Below, one piece after another: positions 1 to 9,941 of a DNA stretch of 22,500 nucleotides. Origin of the DNA: Sphaeroforma sirkka (taxonomy: Eukaryota; Opisthokonta; Ichthyosporea; Ichthyophonida); the NCBI GenBank assembly GCA_001586965.3, contig LUCW03001867.1, forward strand, positions 1 to 22,500, in the 5' to 3' direction. Below the pieces are notes generated by a model that saw only the letters and a list, made by a program, of their open reading frames with translations, had not been told where the DNA came from and searched no databases. Every line of letters begins with the position of its first letter. Position 1 is the first letter of the stretch. The translations under genes and the position numbers were made by a program.

Positions 1-41
1 GTCTCTGTATGCTTCCTAATATCCCATTCTGAAAAACTTTT

Positions 42-219
42 AAGTCCCTTAAACCACTATCAGTGTGAAGTTAGAATTAATTTACAATTAATTCACACGA
101 GGTGAATTATTTGTAGACCACGTAGACAATCAAAAATATAAGAATAATATACACCGCATTGAGCCTCAGGAGAGACTGCAGTAGGTTTTAGTATCGTATT
201 TGATGATGTGCTTTACTCA
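42..219 (+). repeat. 5' LTR of the gypsy element
   Basis: This 178-bp stretch matches 8776-8953 almost base for base. It is short for an LTR. It contains an inverted repeat around 64-98, in which GAATTAATT and AATTAATTC are separated by three bases and an outer GTGTGA/TCACAC pair extends the stem. The exact left edge is uncertain by a few bases. I saw no clear tRNA-complementary primer site directly after it. Confidence 0.9.
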
Positions 220-314
220 GCATTTTTACGACTAGTTACTCTTTAGGTGTATTATTTCGATTTTATCTCGAGGATAATAGTGGACGGAGAAATTCATTTT
301 ATTGACGAATTACA

Positions 315-470
315 GGGAGTTGATCTCCCTCAGAACCGGGTAGCTGAAAGGAGCTTGTAAAAGCACGACAGGGCAAAGTCTTCCGAGCACAGGGGAGTTG
401 ATCTCCCTCAGAACCGGATAGCCGAAAGGAGCTTGCAAACTACGACAGGAGCAAAGTCTTCCGAGCACAG
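315..470 (+). repeat. Tandem duplication, 2 x 78 bp
   Basis: Copies at 315-392 and 393-470 share most of their bases, with a few substitutions. Each begins with a small hairpin, GGGAG-ttgat-CTCCC. The role is unknown; they lie in the leader of the gypsy element about 100 bp after the LTR, a place where packaging or dimerisation signals can sit. Confidence 0.9.
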
Positions 471-495
471 ATAAGTGAAAAGAAAATCCCCACCT

Positions 496-668
496 TCCGT
501 TTTGCTCGGTTTGATACGTTTGCGTGATTTTCATATATATATATACATCATGCAGATTTTATTATTATTATAAATCTAGAGAAAATTGGAGTGATTAGTA
601 ATATATACAGAAATTAACAGGTGCCCATTTTATTTAGCTGATGAGCATTTTATTTCTTCTTCTCTTTT

Positions 669-709
<41 letters not shown>

Positions 710-910
710 TCCGACCATCCGGTCGAATGCTACTAATTTTAATTAAAAAAAAAATATATATATATATATATATAATATATATATATCCGTTTTGTTTCGG
801 TTTGATACACTTGCGTGATTTATATATATATATATATATTTATATTTTATGCATATTTTTTAAAATTATTTTAAATCTAGAGCAAATTGGAGTGATTAGT
901 AATATATGCA
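496..910 (+). repeat. Direct duplication of about 120 bp, 290 bp apart
   Basis: The segment 496-610 recurs in diverged form at 786-910. Both begin with tccgtttt, continue through a gtttgatac...ttgcgtgattt stretch and a TA run, and end in ggagtgattagtaatata. A further short echo, atccgaccat, appears near 710 and again near 953. The copies are clearly more diverged than the LTRs, so this duplication predates the present insertion. Confidence 0.8.
672..705. repeat. TA microsatellite
   Basis: An uninterrupted run of alternating T and A. Similar shorter runs follow at 754-785 (one interruption), 821-839 and 1679-1708. Confidence 0.95.
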
Positions 911-2492
911 ATTTTTAGCATTTTTTATTTCTAAATTTTATAGATTAATTAGTCATCCGACCATTTCCCAACAACCATTCATTCTTCTTTGATTTTTTTT
1001 AATCCATCTTCGGTCCGAAAATCCAGATACTTCAATTCCAATGCGACTTTTCAGGCCGTCGTTGACAATCAAGGCCTCCTCTGACTAATTAGCAGTCATA
1101 GGACGTTTGAACAATGTTTTGACTGGCCTAGTCAATCCACACAACACGAACATGATGCAGTATCGCAGTTAGGGGTATAGGAGAACGTAATTTGGCGTGT
1201 AGAGAAGGTCGATATGGCAGATTTTCATAGGTGTGGGTGAGCAACAGCGACGACAAAGGGCAGATAGAGGTGATCAAGAAAAGCAGGTAGCAATGTAGAA
1301 TCGACAGTGTCAGGCGACGTAGAATGGAAACGTGTGAATTAAGCGCGCGTGAGACAGGTAGCAATGCAGAAGAGGAGCTAGGCACAGTTTGGGAGAAACT
1401 GAGACAGAAAAAAATGCGATTTCAACTCGTCATTTTCAACAAATATCAACTACGGGAGCAAGTTTTGGTAATCAATTGGCTAGACGAAAAGACTGGCATG
1501 GTTAGAAGATCGATTTTCGAAAATATCTCGGAGTCGAATGTTCGCCATCGTTGCATGCGCGAACTTCGATGGTCACGAAAGCATAAGAAAAAAATATATC
1601 ACGGGGGGTATCAGAACCCACGACCAACACACAACTAGAAGACATATTTACCGATGTTACAAGACAGAATACATTTTCGTATATATATACATATATATAT
1701 ATATATACTTAAATTTCCATTCTAGAGAGAAAGGAAGTCAACGTAAGTGAATCAGCCGTAGGACCAACATAGCCTGGTACGGTTGTATAATTGTTGGTGA
1801 AAACTAAGGAGAACGTTATCACCGACGTATAAGGCGAATCGTCAAGATGCAGCGGACTCTTGCAAAGTACAGAAGAAATAGTACATGCAAAAGTAGACAG
1901 CACTTATCAGGCATCGTGCAAGTACACTCAAGTTGGTTTGAATAAGGAATTTGTTTTTGGTTTTCCAACTTCATAACCGATGTAACTACCTTGGGCTTCA
2001 AGGTTATTCTTGGGAACCTTGACCTGAACTTCCTGGCTGCAGGCCTCGGATTTGATTGATGTTGGAGTACAGTGGTCCGAAGGTTGGATTAAAGGAGCAT
2101 TCAGAACGCTAGAACACGACAGGCGGTTGATCATTGAACACGCTTCGAGAGTCTATCAGCAACTCTTAATTACTCCTATAGACAAAGCAAAGGAGAGCAA
2201 AACGAGTACTCATTAACAAAAAAACCAACCCAAAACAAAATGATTAGCAATCATCAAGGAGCAAGGTGTATTCGAGCGCAACGAGTTTTCGGGGACCCGC
2301 AAGCAGACCTTGTAGACATCAACATGATTCAATGATAATTAGCTATTTTGGTATCACGAGAGGAGAACGGCGGAAGAAAGTGTGCAACACAAATGGCTGA
2401 AGTCAACTATTATATAATAGCCGACACTCCTTCAATCTGGACCAACTATTCATCAACAACACAAAGCCATACATCGAAGTCTTAACATCAAG

Positions 2493-4618
2493 ATGCCTAT
2501 GCGTCCAACACCCCGTAGCCCTCGACGCACTCGTCGCGACGGCAAAGCAACCCAGAGATCTTTGTCAGATTTCGAGCAGACCCACCAAGGAGGCACAGCT
2601 TCTTCGCGCCAGACAGTAGCATCGCGTCGAAGAGATGAACAACCGCGACATGAACAGACAGACCAAGACGTGGGCCAGGCAGCAAGTAGGCGACATCAGT
2701 TGGGGCACGGGTCTCGCTTATCGGCAAGAGGGAGAGCAGATCCAGAAGACAGTGAGGTGCAATTTGTGATTAGGCATACTAGTCGTTCAAAAGTCTGCTG
2801 AACCAGCAGCTGAGCGACACAGGGTAGCCAATGTCCGAGGTACTTCGGGCATTCATTCAGCGGGGTGATAGACCGTATTCATGGCAGCCTTTTCACCGAG
2901 CACCTGAACGAGATTTCACTCGAAAGCGAACTCGATCGGGGAGTTTTACCAGTGCAAGTCAGGATTCCCTCGCAGGCAACGGGGATGAGCGACAAGTCCA
3001 ACGGCATAGAAAATATGTCAGGGTGGGCCACGGGCACTCGTCAGCAAAACTCTGACGAAATCAGGGGCCGACAGCTAGAGCAATATTTGAGCGACCCACA
3101 TGGGGATTATCGTGGGAAGCCGAACGAAAACAACTACGTAGACGATGGGAACTCAGCCGACAGCACCGAGACTTCGCGCGATCGATACAGGATATGCGCA
3201 AGGCTAGTTACGTTGACGACGGTAAGCGCAAGTATAGTGACGTCGACGACGGTAAGCGCAAGTCTAGTGATGTCGACGACGGTAATGTTCATGGCAGCAG
3301 AAAACGACCACACAAAGACGAACAGGCGAGAGAGCCGATCATGACACCAGCGCAGTGGAACGAGCATCGCCGAGCCATGTGTCAACGCCTCGAAGGGAAG
3401 ATATCCTTCTTTGTGGATGAACTTTGTCGAGCACAGGGAAACTACGATGTCCCAAGATGTACATTACTAACGTCCACGATCGATACGTTGAAAGGAGCGT
3501 TGAATACTCAATTGGAAGCTATCAGGAAGAACAGAGCTCCGGAGCCACGGACATGGCCCGATTGGCCTTTAGACCGTTATCAATTAAGCAGCACAGCCGA
3601 TAGAGACACACGAGGGGCGCTAGAAGAGGCACTGAAGAACGCCCATGTCTCAGGACTAGATGAGTCGTGGATGGTACGTTGGTTCTATAAGGTACTCATA
3701 CATTTTAAGGCAGCAAAGGCCACAATTGACTATCTCCGTGACAACCATAATGAGCTGAGGGTATATCCGGCGGAACAGGTCATAGACCAAATCTGTCAAC
3801 ATGAGAGCAAGGCCACCGTAGACCCTACCTTTAAGAAGTTGGCGAAGGGTAATCCCCGCACCAAGGGTGTAGAGTCAGCCAGGGAACATTTGAACAAGAT
3901 TGTGGAAGTTCACAAGAGAGCCTGGGAGCGAGCAGATAAGGGCAAGGACTTTCCTAAGCGGTTGCTTAATCACTGCCTCATACAGGCCCTCGAGGACCCT
4001 GACAGGTAATATGACGTATGAACGCACGCTACAACACCACATAGGTTGGGACCACCTGGAGACTGAAGACCTTCTCCGCATTTTAAATCCAGACATACAA
4101 GAAACCGATGCCATCCTCAGACAACGGGTACGGACACAGATGAATGTGGGGATAGGCGTAGACAGTTTCCAGCCCAACAACGAGATCGTAATTTGAATAC
4201 GAATACAGGAGGAGGCAGCACACAACGCACAAGCACGTCTACGACCACCACGTGTTACGCGTGCAGAGCAGGTGCCCCACCCAGTTTCAGGCATATATCA
4301 TCCTGCAAGCACTACCAGTCGAACAAAAGGGTTGGATTCACATCCAGCTCGGGCCGAGGATTTAAGCAAGGCGTATCCTTCGATAAGAGTTTGCCCGCGG
4401 TCAACACCATTACGGCTCTAACAGACTCGGACGACCAGCAAACGGAGCAGGAGGAGACCACGCCTACAGACACACACATTGCTTCCATACTGGCACACCC
4501 AGACGAAATCGAACAGGGTGAGTTAGAAGAGGATGCAACGTGGGGAAACCATAGGCAGCGATCAGGAATAGGACGTAAGGGTGTCGGATGTAGATGCAAC
4601 TTTAGTTTTCCCGTCTAG
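2493..4618 (+). pseudogene. Gag region of the gypsy element, broken
   Basis: Several overlapping open stretches cover this region. The largest (3194-4009) encodes a charged, helix-rich protein with the feel of a Gag capsid region, including W-x2-R-W-F-Y and a run of basic helices near its end. Near 4253-4307 a C-x2-C-x9-H-x3-C arrangement resembles a nucleocapsid zinc knuckle. The first stretch (2493-2801) is very rich in Arg, Ser and Gln. A 30-bp tandem repeat lies inside. Gag would build the particle and bind RNA. The region lies upstream of protease, as expected for the family. It is broken, with a few interruptions; no finer family match is possible by eye. Confidence 0.7.
3205..3290 (+). 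repeat. 30-bp in-frame tandem repeat within Gag
   Basis: Nearly three copies of a 30-bp unit encode a 10-residue repeat based on Y/D-V-D-D-G-K-R-K-x-S. An extra Y-V-D-D-G occurs about 80 bp upstream. The alternation of acidic and basic blocks suggests a flexible charged linker in Gag. Confidence 0.85.
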
Positions 4619-5006
4619 CACACCTGTGATACTATCGATCAAAGATCCATTACTTTCAATGGACAATCGAGTATTCATATCCATCCTGATTAACGGTAAG
4701 ACATGCAGGGCGTTAGTGGATTCTGGGGCAAACAGAAGTTGCATTGATTCGACATCCGCACACGATTGGGGATTGCAAATTAAGTCGGCTCCGAGAGGAT
4801 CCTATATATACCTAGCTGATCGTAGTCTTCGTACACGGCGAATAGGCTCAACCGTACAAACTCCAGTACGATATGGTCTAGAGCTCACAGAACAGTCTTT
4901 CGAGCTAATGAATCTACCACCGGCTATCGACGCGATCGTAGGCCAGGATCTTATGCCTGGCTTAGGGCTATACGTGGAGGCCTTCAATCGCCATTCTCAC
5001 CCATAG
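4581..5006 (+). pseudogene. Retropepsin-like protease of the gypsy element (fossil)
   Basis: An open stretch with L-V-D-S-G-A-N-R-S-C-I-D at about residues 49-60, the D-S/T-G-A active-site motif of retroviral aspartic proteases. A later hydrophobic A-I-V-G-Q-D segment near residue 120 matches the second strand motif preceding the conserved Gly. In the family this enzyme cuts the Gag-Pol polyprotein. It sits between the Gag zinc knuckle and reverse transcriptase, the standard Ty3/gypsy position. The length of about 140 residues is usual for the domain plus linker. Confidence 0.9.
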
Positions 5007-5029
5007 ATCCAACGGAGCTAGACAAACTA

Positions 5030-7066
5030 TTGGAACCAATACCGTTGAGACGACCACCAGATTTGACCGAGGAAACCGGTGTTCGCCTGGAACTAGACAA
5101 GGAACTGAGGGACAATGACGGTATTCGAGAAAAGGACAGGTGCAGACTGGAAGGAGGCGAAGTTAGATTGCCAGTGACACCAGATCAAGCTGCAAGGATG
5201 CGGAAGGCAGTAAGGAACTTTGTAGCAGACAAATGGATACCATGGGTAGATAGACAGGTGCAGAAGTGGATTCAAGATTTGGTCATAGTTCAAAGGGATA
5301 CAGCCACTTCCGTCAACTTACCCTTACTCGCCGTGCCAGAGTATACTCAATCTGGAGAACTAAAGAAAGTGCGAGTGTGTTTGGACCTCAGAGCGGTGAA
5401 TGCATTAATACCGGCGGATCAGTTCATTATTCCCCGTATCAACGACATCATTGGTAACATCAAAGGGAAGAGATATTACACGACATTGGATCTAACCGCA
5501 GCGTACCATCGACTCCCAATTCACCCTGATTCTCAGTATCTATTCAGTTTCACACATGGCAAAAGCCAGTATTCCTTTACATCAGCGCCATTTGGACTAC
5601 ACACACTGACGCAGCAGTTTCAGCGTACACTGAGTGTGATATTGCAAGGACTTCCGGCACACCACTACCTGGACGACATCGTAATAGCAACAGATGACTA
5701 CGAGGAACACGTACGAGTAGTGAAAGAGGTCATTCGGCGGCTGACGTACCACAGTTTCAAGCTAAACCCTTCAAAATGTCATTTTGCAGTCAAAGAAGTC
5801 ATGATCCTAGGGAAGCGAGTATCGAAGGCCGGAATTGATATTTGCCATGAAAAGCAGGCCAAGCTCATTGACTGGCCAACCCCGAAGAAGTACAAAGACA
5901 TTGCATCGGCCTTGGGATTAGCCAACTTTCTTCACGAGCACCTACCAAACTTTGCAGAGGTAGTTGCCCCACTCCGGGAATTTGTAAGACTGAAGCCTAA
6001 GGAAATCATTGGAGACAGGTGGGAACAGAGACACCAGCAAGCTTGGGATGCCATGAAGCAAGCCATAGTTGAGGCAGTAGTGTTGAAATTTCCCGTCGAC
6101 GAAGTACCTTTACAACTCGAAACGGATGCAAGCGACTACGGTATTGGAGGTGCATTGTTCCAGACCATAGAAGGGAAGAAGCAATACCTAATGTTCTTCA
6201 GCAAGACCCTCAACGCAGCACAGCGCAATTACGCAACACCCATGAAGGAATTATTGGCCTTGGTATATGGTCTCACACACTTCCGGGATCATCTCGAAGG
6301 TCAACGCTTTTCAGTGTTGACTGATCACAAGGCTTTGGTGTATATGAACACACAGCTAAAGCTGAATCCGATGCTACAACGATGGCATCACATCATAGCG
6401 CCTTTCAATTTTACTATCTCGCACATCCCGGGTATAAAGAACGTGTTACCAGACGCGTGGTCTAGGCTTCATGAGGGAACTGTTGAGACTGAGGACCCGG
6501 AGGTACTATATGCAGAATGTTGGCAACTTTTTCCAGACTACTTTGAGCAAGCGCAACGGATTATGGGTGAGAATAATGTCGATGTCTTTGCTTCGCATCA
6601 GGACCATCATTTGCCACGCTACTACACCGACGATGACAGGGGTGGAGCGTTTGCACATTGTTGGAAGGATATAGACGGATGGATGAACCCACCATGGAGA
6701 TTAATTCATAGAATGTTGCGCAAGATACGATCAGAGAGGGCCACAGCTACGGGTGTGTCTACCGTGGGCGCCCCACGAGCCTTGGTTCCAGTTATTCAAG
6801 TCGCTTCTACAAAGAGACCCAGTATTAGTTCCAAGGACAGCCCACTCCTTCCTCAAATACGGAAAGTATGCGAGTGGCAAGGCACCATGGGGTCACACAG
6901 TCATTGCCAGAGTAGGCCCACGCAATGGTTACAGCCTTCCAGCGACGTTTTCAGCACGATTGGGATATGCAGAACCGTCCTCAGTATCGAAAGTCACCCC
7001 ATTAGATACGTCTCGGCTAGTATCGATCGCTATCTCGGAAGTAGCCATGACGGATTCTCCAGATGA
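5030..7066 (+). pseudogene. Reverse transcriptase and RNase H of the gypsy element (fossil)
   Basis: This long open stretch of 678 codons contains the RT palm motifs: T-L-D-L-T-A-A-Y-H at about residue 150, the substrate-contacting F-G-L near 190, and the catalytic Y-L-D-D at residues 213-216 (5666-5677). RNase H follows, with its first catalytic Asp in E-T-D-A-S-D-Y-G at about residue 366, a K-E-L-L-A-L segment, and T-D-H-K-A-L with the later Asp. The domain end is marked by H-I-P-G-x-K-N-V-x-P-D-A-W-S-R near 475. Downstream of RNase H comes a methyltransferase-like segment (separate entry) rather than the integrase directly. RT copies element RNA into DNA and RNase H removes the RNA strand. 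Confidence 0.95.
6570..6850 (+). pseudogene. Methyltransferase-like segment between RNase H and integrase (fossil)
   Basis: Sequence here shows N-V-D-V-F-A-S (6575-6595) followed by L-P-R-Y-Y, then N-P-P-W (6686-6697) with R-L-I-x-R-M-L-R-K-I-R after it, and nearby a P-W-x-P-H-E-P-W-F stretch. This pattern (VDLFAS, then NPP-aromatic, then a WP-x2-PW strand) is the one I know from the segment downstream of RNase H in DIRS-like polyproteins, often annotated as a Dam-like N6-adenine methyltransferase; NPPW corresponds to its catalytic motif. The segment being present is seen; the family link is from memory of motifs and activity is not implied. An alternative is a structural linker domain of unknown role. 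Confidence 0.6.
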
Positions 7067-8221
7067 GGAAGAGATAAGCCGTCGCACACTGCTCACCTTG
7101 TGTCAGCATGAGATTGGGCATCATAGAGCAGAAGATACAGTTGCTCAACTACAGCAGAACGGACATTTGTGGCCTAACGCTCTGGAACTTGCACAAACAG
7201 TTAGGAGAAACTGTCGCACATGTCTAGGACAGAGGGTGTTACGAAAGGGATTTCACCCGATGATTAATATAACGGCAAAGTATCCGTGGGATCATATTCA
7301 AGTCGACATGATTCCAATGCCACTAGTTTCAGCAGCAGGAAATCGATATATATTGCACGTCTTGGATATAGCAACGGGGTACTCGATATTGAGAGCAACG
7401 GCCACAAAGTCAGCAGAAGTGGTGACATCTAAACTTATGGAGGTGTTTGGGGAACATGGTTTTCCCAGGAAAATTCAATCAGACGAGGGAGGCGAGTTTT
7501 CGAACAAGATTGTTAAATTAATAACTCAAGAAGTTGGAGTGATGCATGCAAAGTCGCCACCATATCGTCCTCAGGTTCTGGGAGCAGCGGAGAGAAGACA
7601 CAGAGACATCCACGAAGGAGTTCGCAAGCTATGTGAATCTTTGCCTACGGCATGGGATGTCCGACTACCACTTATTATGCTGTGCCAGAACCTCCGAATA
7701 TCTCGGCGACACAAGACAGCACCATTCAGTGCTTACTTCGGTCGCCGTCATGTTCCGTTTGCTGACTTCACGGATGACCTTCCCGGGAATCAGCCGGTCA
7801 CCAATGAGGCTTGGGCACACCGGCTGGATCGTTTGCACGACACTATCTTGCCGACGCTTTACAAGGTCACGCAGAAATACGCAGACACACTATCCAGGCA
7901 GTTTGACCGCCTCCATGCTTACGATTTTATCGCCTTTCAACCAGGGGATGTGGTAATGGTACGGTCCGAAGGTCGCACAACCAAAGCAATGCGACCAATG
8001 TTTGGACCATACGTTGTCAAAGCCAGACAGGGACAAGGATATGAACTGACACACAAGGATGGTTCACTTCCAGATACTTTCAAAGGTAAACCAGTTAGAG
8101 TGGAACTTTTGCGACTAGTCCATAGAGCCACCGAAAAGCCTTTAGAAGATCATATGTGGCAGGATAGTTCTCGTTCCGTTACATCATTCGACATAGACAG
8201 AATGATTCCACAGGGAATACA
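7050..8221 (+). pseudogene. Integrase of the gypsy element (fossil)
   Basis: An open stretch beginning at 6753 and running to 8429 carries the integrase from about residue 100 on. The HHCC zinc finger is visible as H-E-I-G-H-H-R-A-E-D-T, then N-C-R-T-C. The catalytic core shows the first Asp in H-I-Q-V-D-M-I, the second in Q-S-D-E-G-G-E-F, and the Glu in G-A-A-E-R-R-H-R. A C-terminal beta-rich segment with F-Q-P-G-D-V-V-M-V and G-P-Y-V-V is the GPY/F-type module of Ty3/gypsy integrases. It inserts the DNA copy into the host chromosome. A chromodomain-like segment follows. Confidence 0.93.
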
Positions 8222-8353
8222 GAATACTTGGTTCGCTGGCGGGATGGTGATCCAACTTGGGAGTCAGCCGAAGCTTTTGACGATCCGAATGACATCGCGG
8301 CATACCACAAAGCCGAGCAAACTCGGCAGAAGAAGAAAGCGGCACAACAACAA
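8222..8353 (+). pseudogene. Chromodomain-like segment at the integrase end (fossil)
   Basis: The translation starts E-Y-L-V-R-W-R-D-G-D-P-T-W-E, continues through an acidic helix-forming segment with P-N-D-I-A-A-Y-H, and ends in a Lys/Gln-rich tail. The aromatic-V-R-W strand, the T-W-E turn and the C-terminal helix are the hallmarks of chromodomains, which in chromoviruses steer integration towards histone-marked chromatin. The basic Gln-rich tail is also usual for these domains. It lies directly after the GPY/F-type module, as expected. Confidence 0.75.
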
Positions 8354-8429
8354 TAATTCCAACGTTACGTTGATGAATACTAGATGTCTATCATCTACTT
8401 CCGGATCGGAGTTTTGTCTCTCCTCGTGA

Positions 8430-8638
8430 GATTTCACCACGGTATAGAGGCGAAAGACGATTCCACAACTCGAGCTTATAGGCGAGTATAACTCCAGCGG
8501 ATACCCTAGCTTATGGGGGGGGTGAAAACATACCAGCGGATACCCTAGCTTTTTTTGGGGTGAAAATATACCAGCACAGCCGGGATGGTTCAAAAGACCA
8601 GTTTCAAGGCAAGAACTTACTCAGCAGAAGGATTTCAT

Positions 8639-8674
<36 letters not shown>

Positions 8675-8775
8675 TATTTACACTACTAGTTATATATGTT
8701 TAATTTTCAATAGTTTAAGAGGTCATTTATTTTTTGAAGCTCTTCAATCACTGGTGACGCTTGAGCTTGAGGGAG
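8430..8775 (+). other. 3' untranslated part of the gypsy element with polypurine tract
   Basis: No gene. It contains a 39-bp direct duplication (8494-8532 and 8533-8570) carrying ccagcggataccctagctt, a TA microsatellite at 8643-8671, and a purine tract gagggag (8769-8775) directly before the 3' LTR. The purine tract fits the primer for plus-strand DNA synthesis in LTR elements. Confidence 0.75.
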
Positions 8776-8953
8776 TGTGGTAAAAGTCCCCTTAAACCAC
8801 TATCAGTGTGAAGTTAGAATTAATTTACAATTAATTCACACGAGGTGAATTATTTGTAGACCACGTAGACAATCAAATATAAGAATAAATACACCGCACT
8901 GAGCCTCAGGAGACTCAGTAGGTTTTAGTATCGTATTTGATGTGTTTACTACA
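8776..8953 (+). repeat. 3' LTR of the gypsy element
   Basis: This 178-bp stretch begins TGT and ends ACA, the usual inverted LTR termini. It matches 42-219 with about one substitution and a few small length differences. It is preceded by a purine tract and followed by aactttt, which also precedes the 5' LTR. Confidence 0.93.
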
Positions 8954-9497
8954 AACTTTTGTAAAATAATCTAGTATGCCGCTGATTCTTTGCGTCATCG
9001 TACTAACCGAGTCGGTACTAACCATGTACATCTCCCATCTCTACTACCCTACTGTGGATCCTAAAGAACTTTCTTCTAACAACTTCTTAAATACAATTTA
9101 AGCTCATTAGCTTGCAATACGATTTGTACTTGTCTCACACTGAAAACAACCTTCCTACCTGTACTCACACATGACTACTTATCTGTGGATTCTGACTGAT
9201 TGTCTGATTTCGTCATTTGATCGTCGTGAGACTTTCCTTGTTGACCCTGGTTAATGTTCTGCTTGATTGGAATGCTCGCTCTTCGGGTTCACTCGTATTA
9301 GTAGATTCTTTCTTCATCCTCGTCGTCCACACGTCGTTAATCCAATCTAAATCGTTCAATTCAATCTAAATCGTTCGGATAATCTAAATCGTTCAATTTG
9401 ATGCGACATTCTCTGTTCGCATTGTCTTTCAATTGTTATACTTATAACAAAAATATGTGCCAGCTACTGACTAATTCATATTCTGTAGCTTTCTCTG
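8954..9497. other. AT-rich spacer without a recognised gene
   Basis: No open frame of note on either strand. The only structure seen is a short tandem repeat at 9343-9397, three copies of caatctaaatcgttc with variable spacers. Confidence 0.7.
9343..9397. repeat. Short tandem repeat, 3 copies of about 15-19 bp
   Basis: The core aatctaaatcgttc occurs at about 9344, 9363 and 9380, with spacers of a few bases. The function is unknown. Confidence 0.85.
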
Positions 9498-9618
9498 TAA
9501 TTACTAATAAACTAACAACTTCTATGGTAAGTTAAAAATGTAGTAAGTATACGCGAGATAACTGTATCTCAACGTTCTCCTCCTCAGGGAGGGGACGTTG
9601 TTCATTTATTAGTAATTA
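9498..9618. repeat. Fold-back element with nested hairpins
   Basis: Two 22-bp arms (9498-9519 and 9597-9618) are inverted copies with 20 matches. Inside lie a perfect hairpin GAGATA-actg-TATCTC (9555-9570) and a pyrimidine/purine hairpin at 9571-9599, with 13-bp arms that pair with one mismatch if G-U pairs are allowed. The layout could be a small MITE-like fold-back element or a structured RNA. No target-site duplication was identified. Confidence 0.65.
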
Positions 9619-9634
9619 TAAACAGTAATCCTAA

Positions 9635-9724
9635 AATGACTGACTCTTAAATGAGTCATTAGTCATGTGCTGTAAAATCAGCAAAACCCTAAAACCCAGT
9701 TTATCAGATTATTCTGATAAACTG
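9635..9724. repeat. Two further hairpins downstream of the fold-back element
   Basis: The palindromic region AATGACT...AGTCATT (9635-9660) includes TGACTC-ttaaat-GAGTCA. The second hairpin is perfect: CAGTTTATCAGA (9697-9708), loop ttat, TCTGATAAACTG (9713-9724). Either could act as an RNA stem or be a transposon-end remnant. Confidence 0.75.
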
Positions 9725-9941
9725 TAAAACTTGTAATAAACCTAAAATAATCAAATAAATATAAGTACTTGTATTCTGACCACAGTGTGAGGAATTGAGG
9801 TCTGAGGGTATGAAGCACCTTGGCCTTTTATGATGTACTCTTTTTGTGTGTGCATGTTATATATTTGCTACAACATGCAATCGTTTTCTCAATACTTTTA
9901 TATAGCTAATTGATTGGTGCATTGGGCGTAGGAGTGTAAAA

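Larger units (their letters stand above)
220..2492 (+). other. Long gypsy leader without a recognisable gene
   Basis: About 2.27 kb separates the 5' LTR from the first Gag-like frame, which is long for this family. It holds two sets of internal duplications (listed separately), TA microsatellites at 672-705, 754-785, 821-839 and 1679-1708, and only short open frames that look like chance or microsatellite translations. From about 1040 onward the base composition is more balanced, but no protein or RNA gene could be recognised. It may include material captured from elsewhere. Confidence 0.6.
42..8953 (+). mobile_element. Ty3/gypsy LTR retrotransposon, chromovirus-like, broken
   Basis: Two matching 178-bp terminal repeats (42-219 and 8776-8953) enclose Gag, protease, RT, RNase H, integrase and a chromodomain. 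That order (integrase after RNase H) defines Ty3/gypsy, and the chromodomain at the integrase end points to the chromovirus branch. The string aactttt lies directly before the left repeat (35-41) and directly after the right one (8954-8960), which fits a target-site duplication. The LTRs differ by about one substitution plus a handful of tiny length differences, so the insertion is young. The coding region is nevertheless broken, with roughly five or more interruptions. Seen: repeats, domain motifs and flanking repeat. Inferred: recent insertion. Family assignment is secure; placement within chromoviruses is not. Confidence 0.95.

Noticed and set aside
727-918. 63-codon open frame on the plus strand
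   Set aside because: It is a translation of TA microsatellite DNA (runs of I-Y-I-Y) and has no support as a gene.
1128-1385. 85-codon minus-strand frame and overlapping 104-codon plus-strand frame (1324-1638)
   Set aside because: No recognisable motif on either strand, and they lie within the leader of the gypsy element.
1600-1625. A tRNA T-arm-like or tRNA-primer-like string (gtatcagaacccacgacc), giving the peptide G-G-I-R-T-H-D
   Set aside because: It resembles the T-arm of a tRNA on the minus strand or a methionine-tRNA primer site, but no A box, acceptor stem or cloverleaf could be drawn, and it lies 1.4 kb from the LTR.
3134-3385. 83-codon minus-strand frame rich in T-V-V-D
   Set aside because: It is the antisense reading of the 30-bp repeat in Gag.
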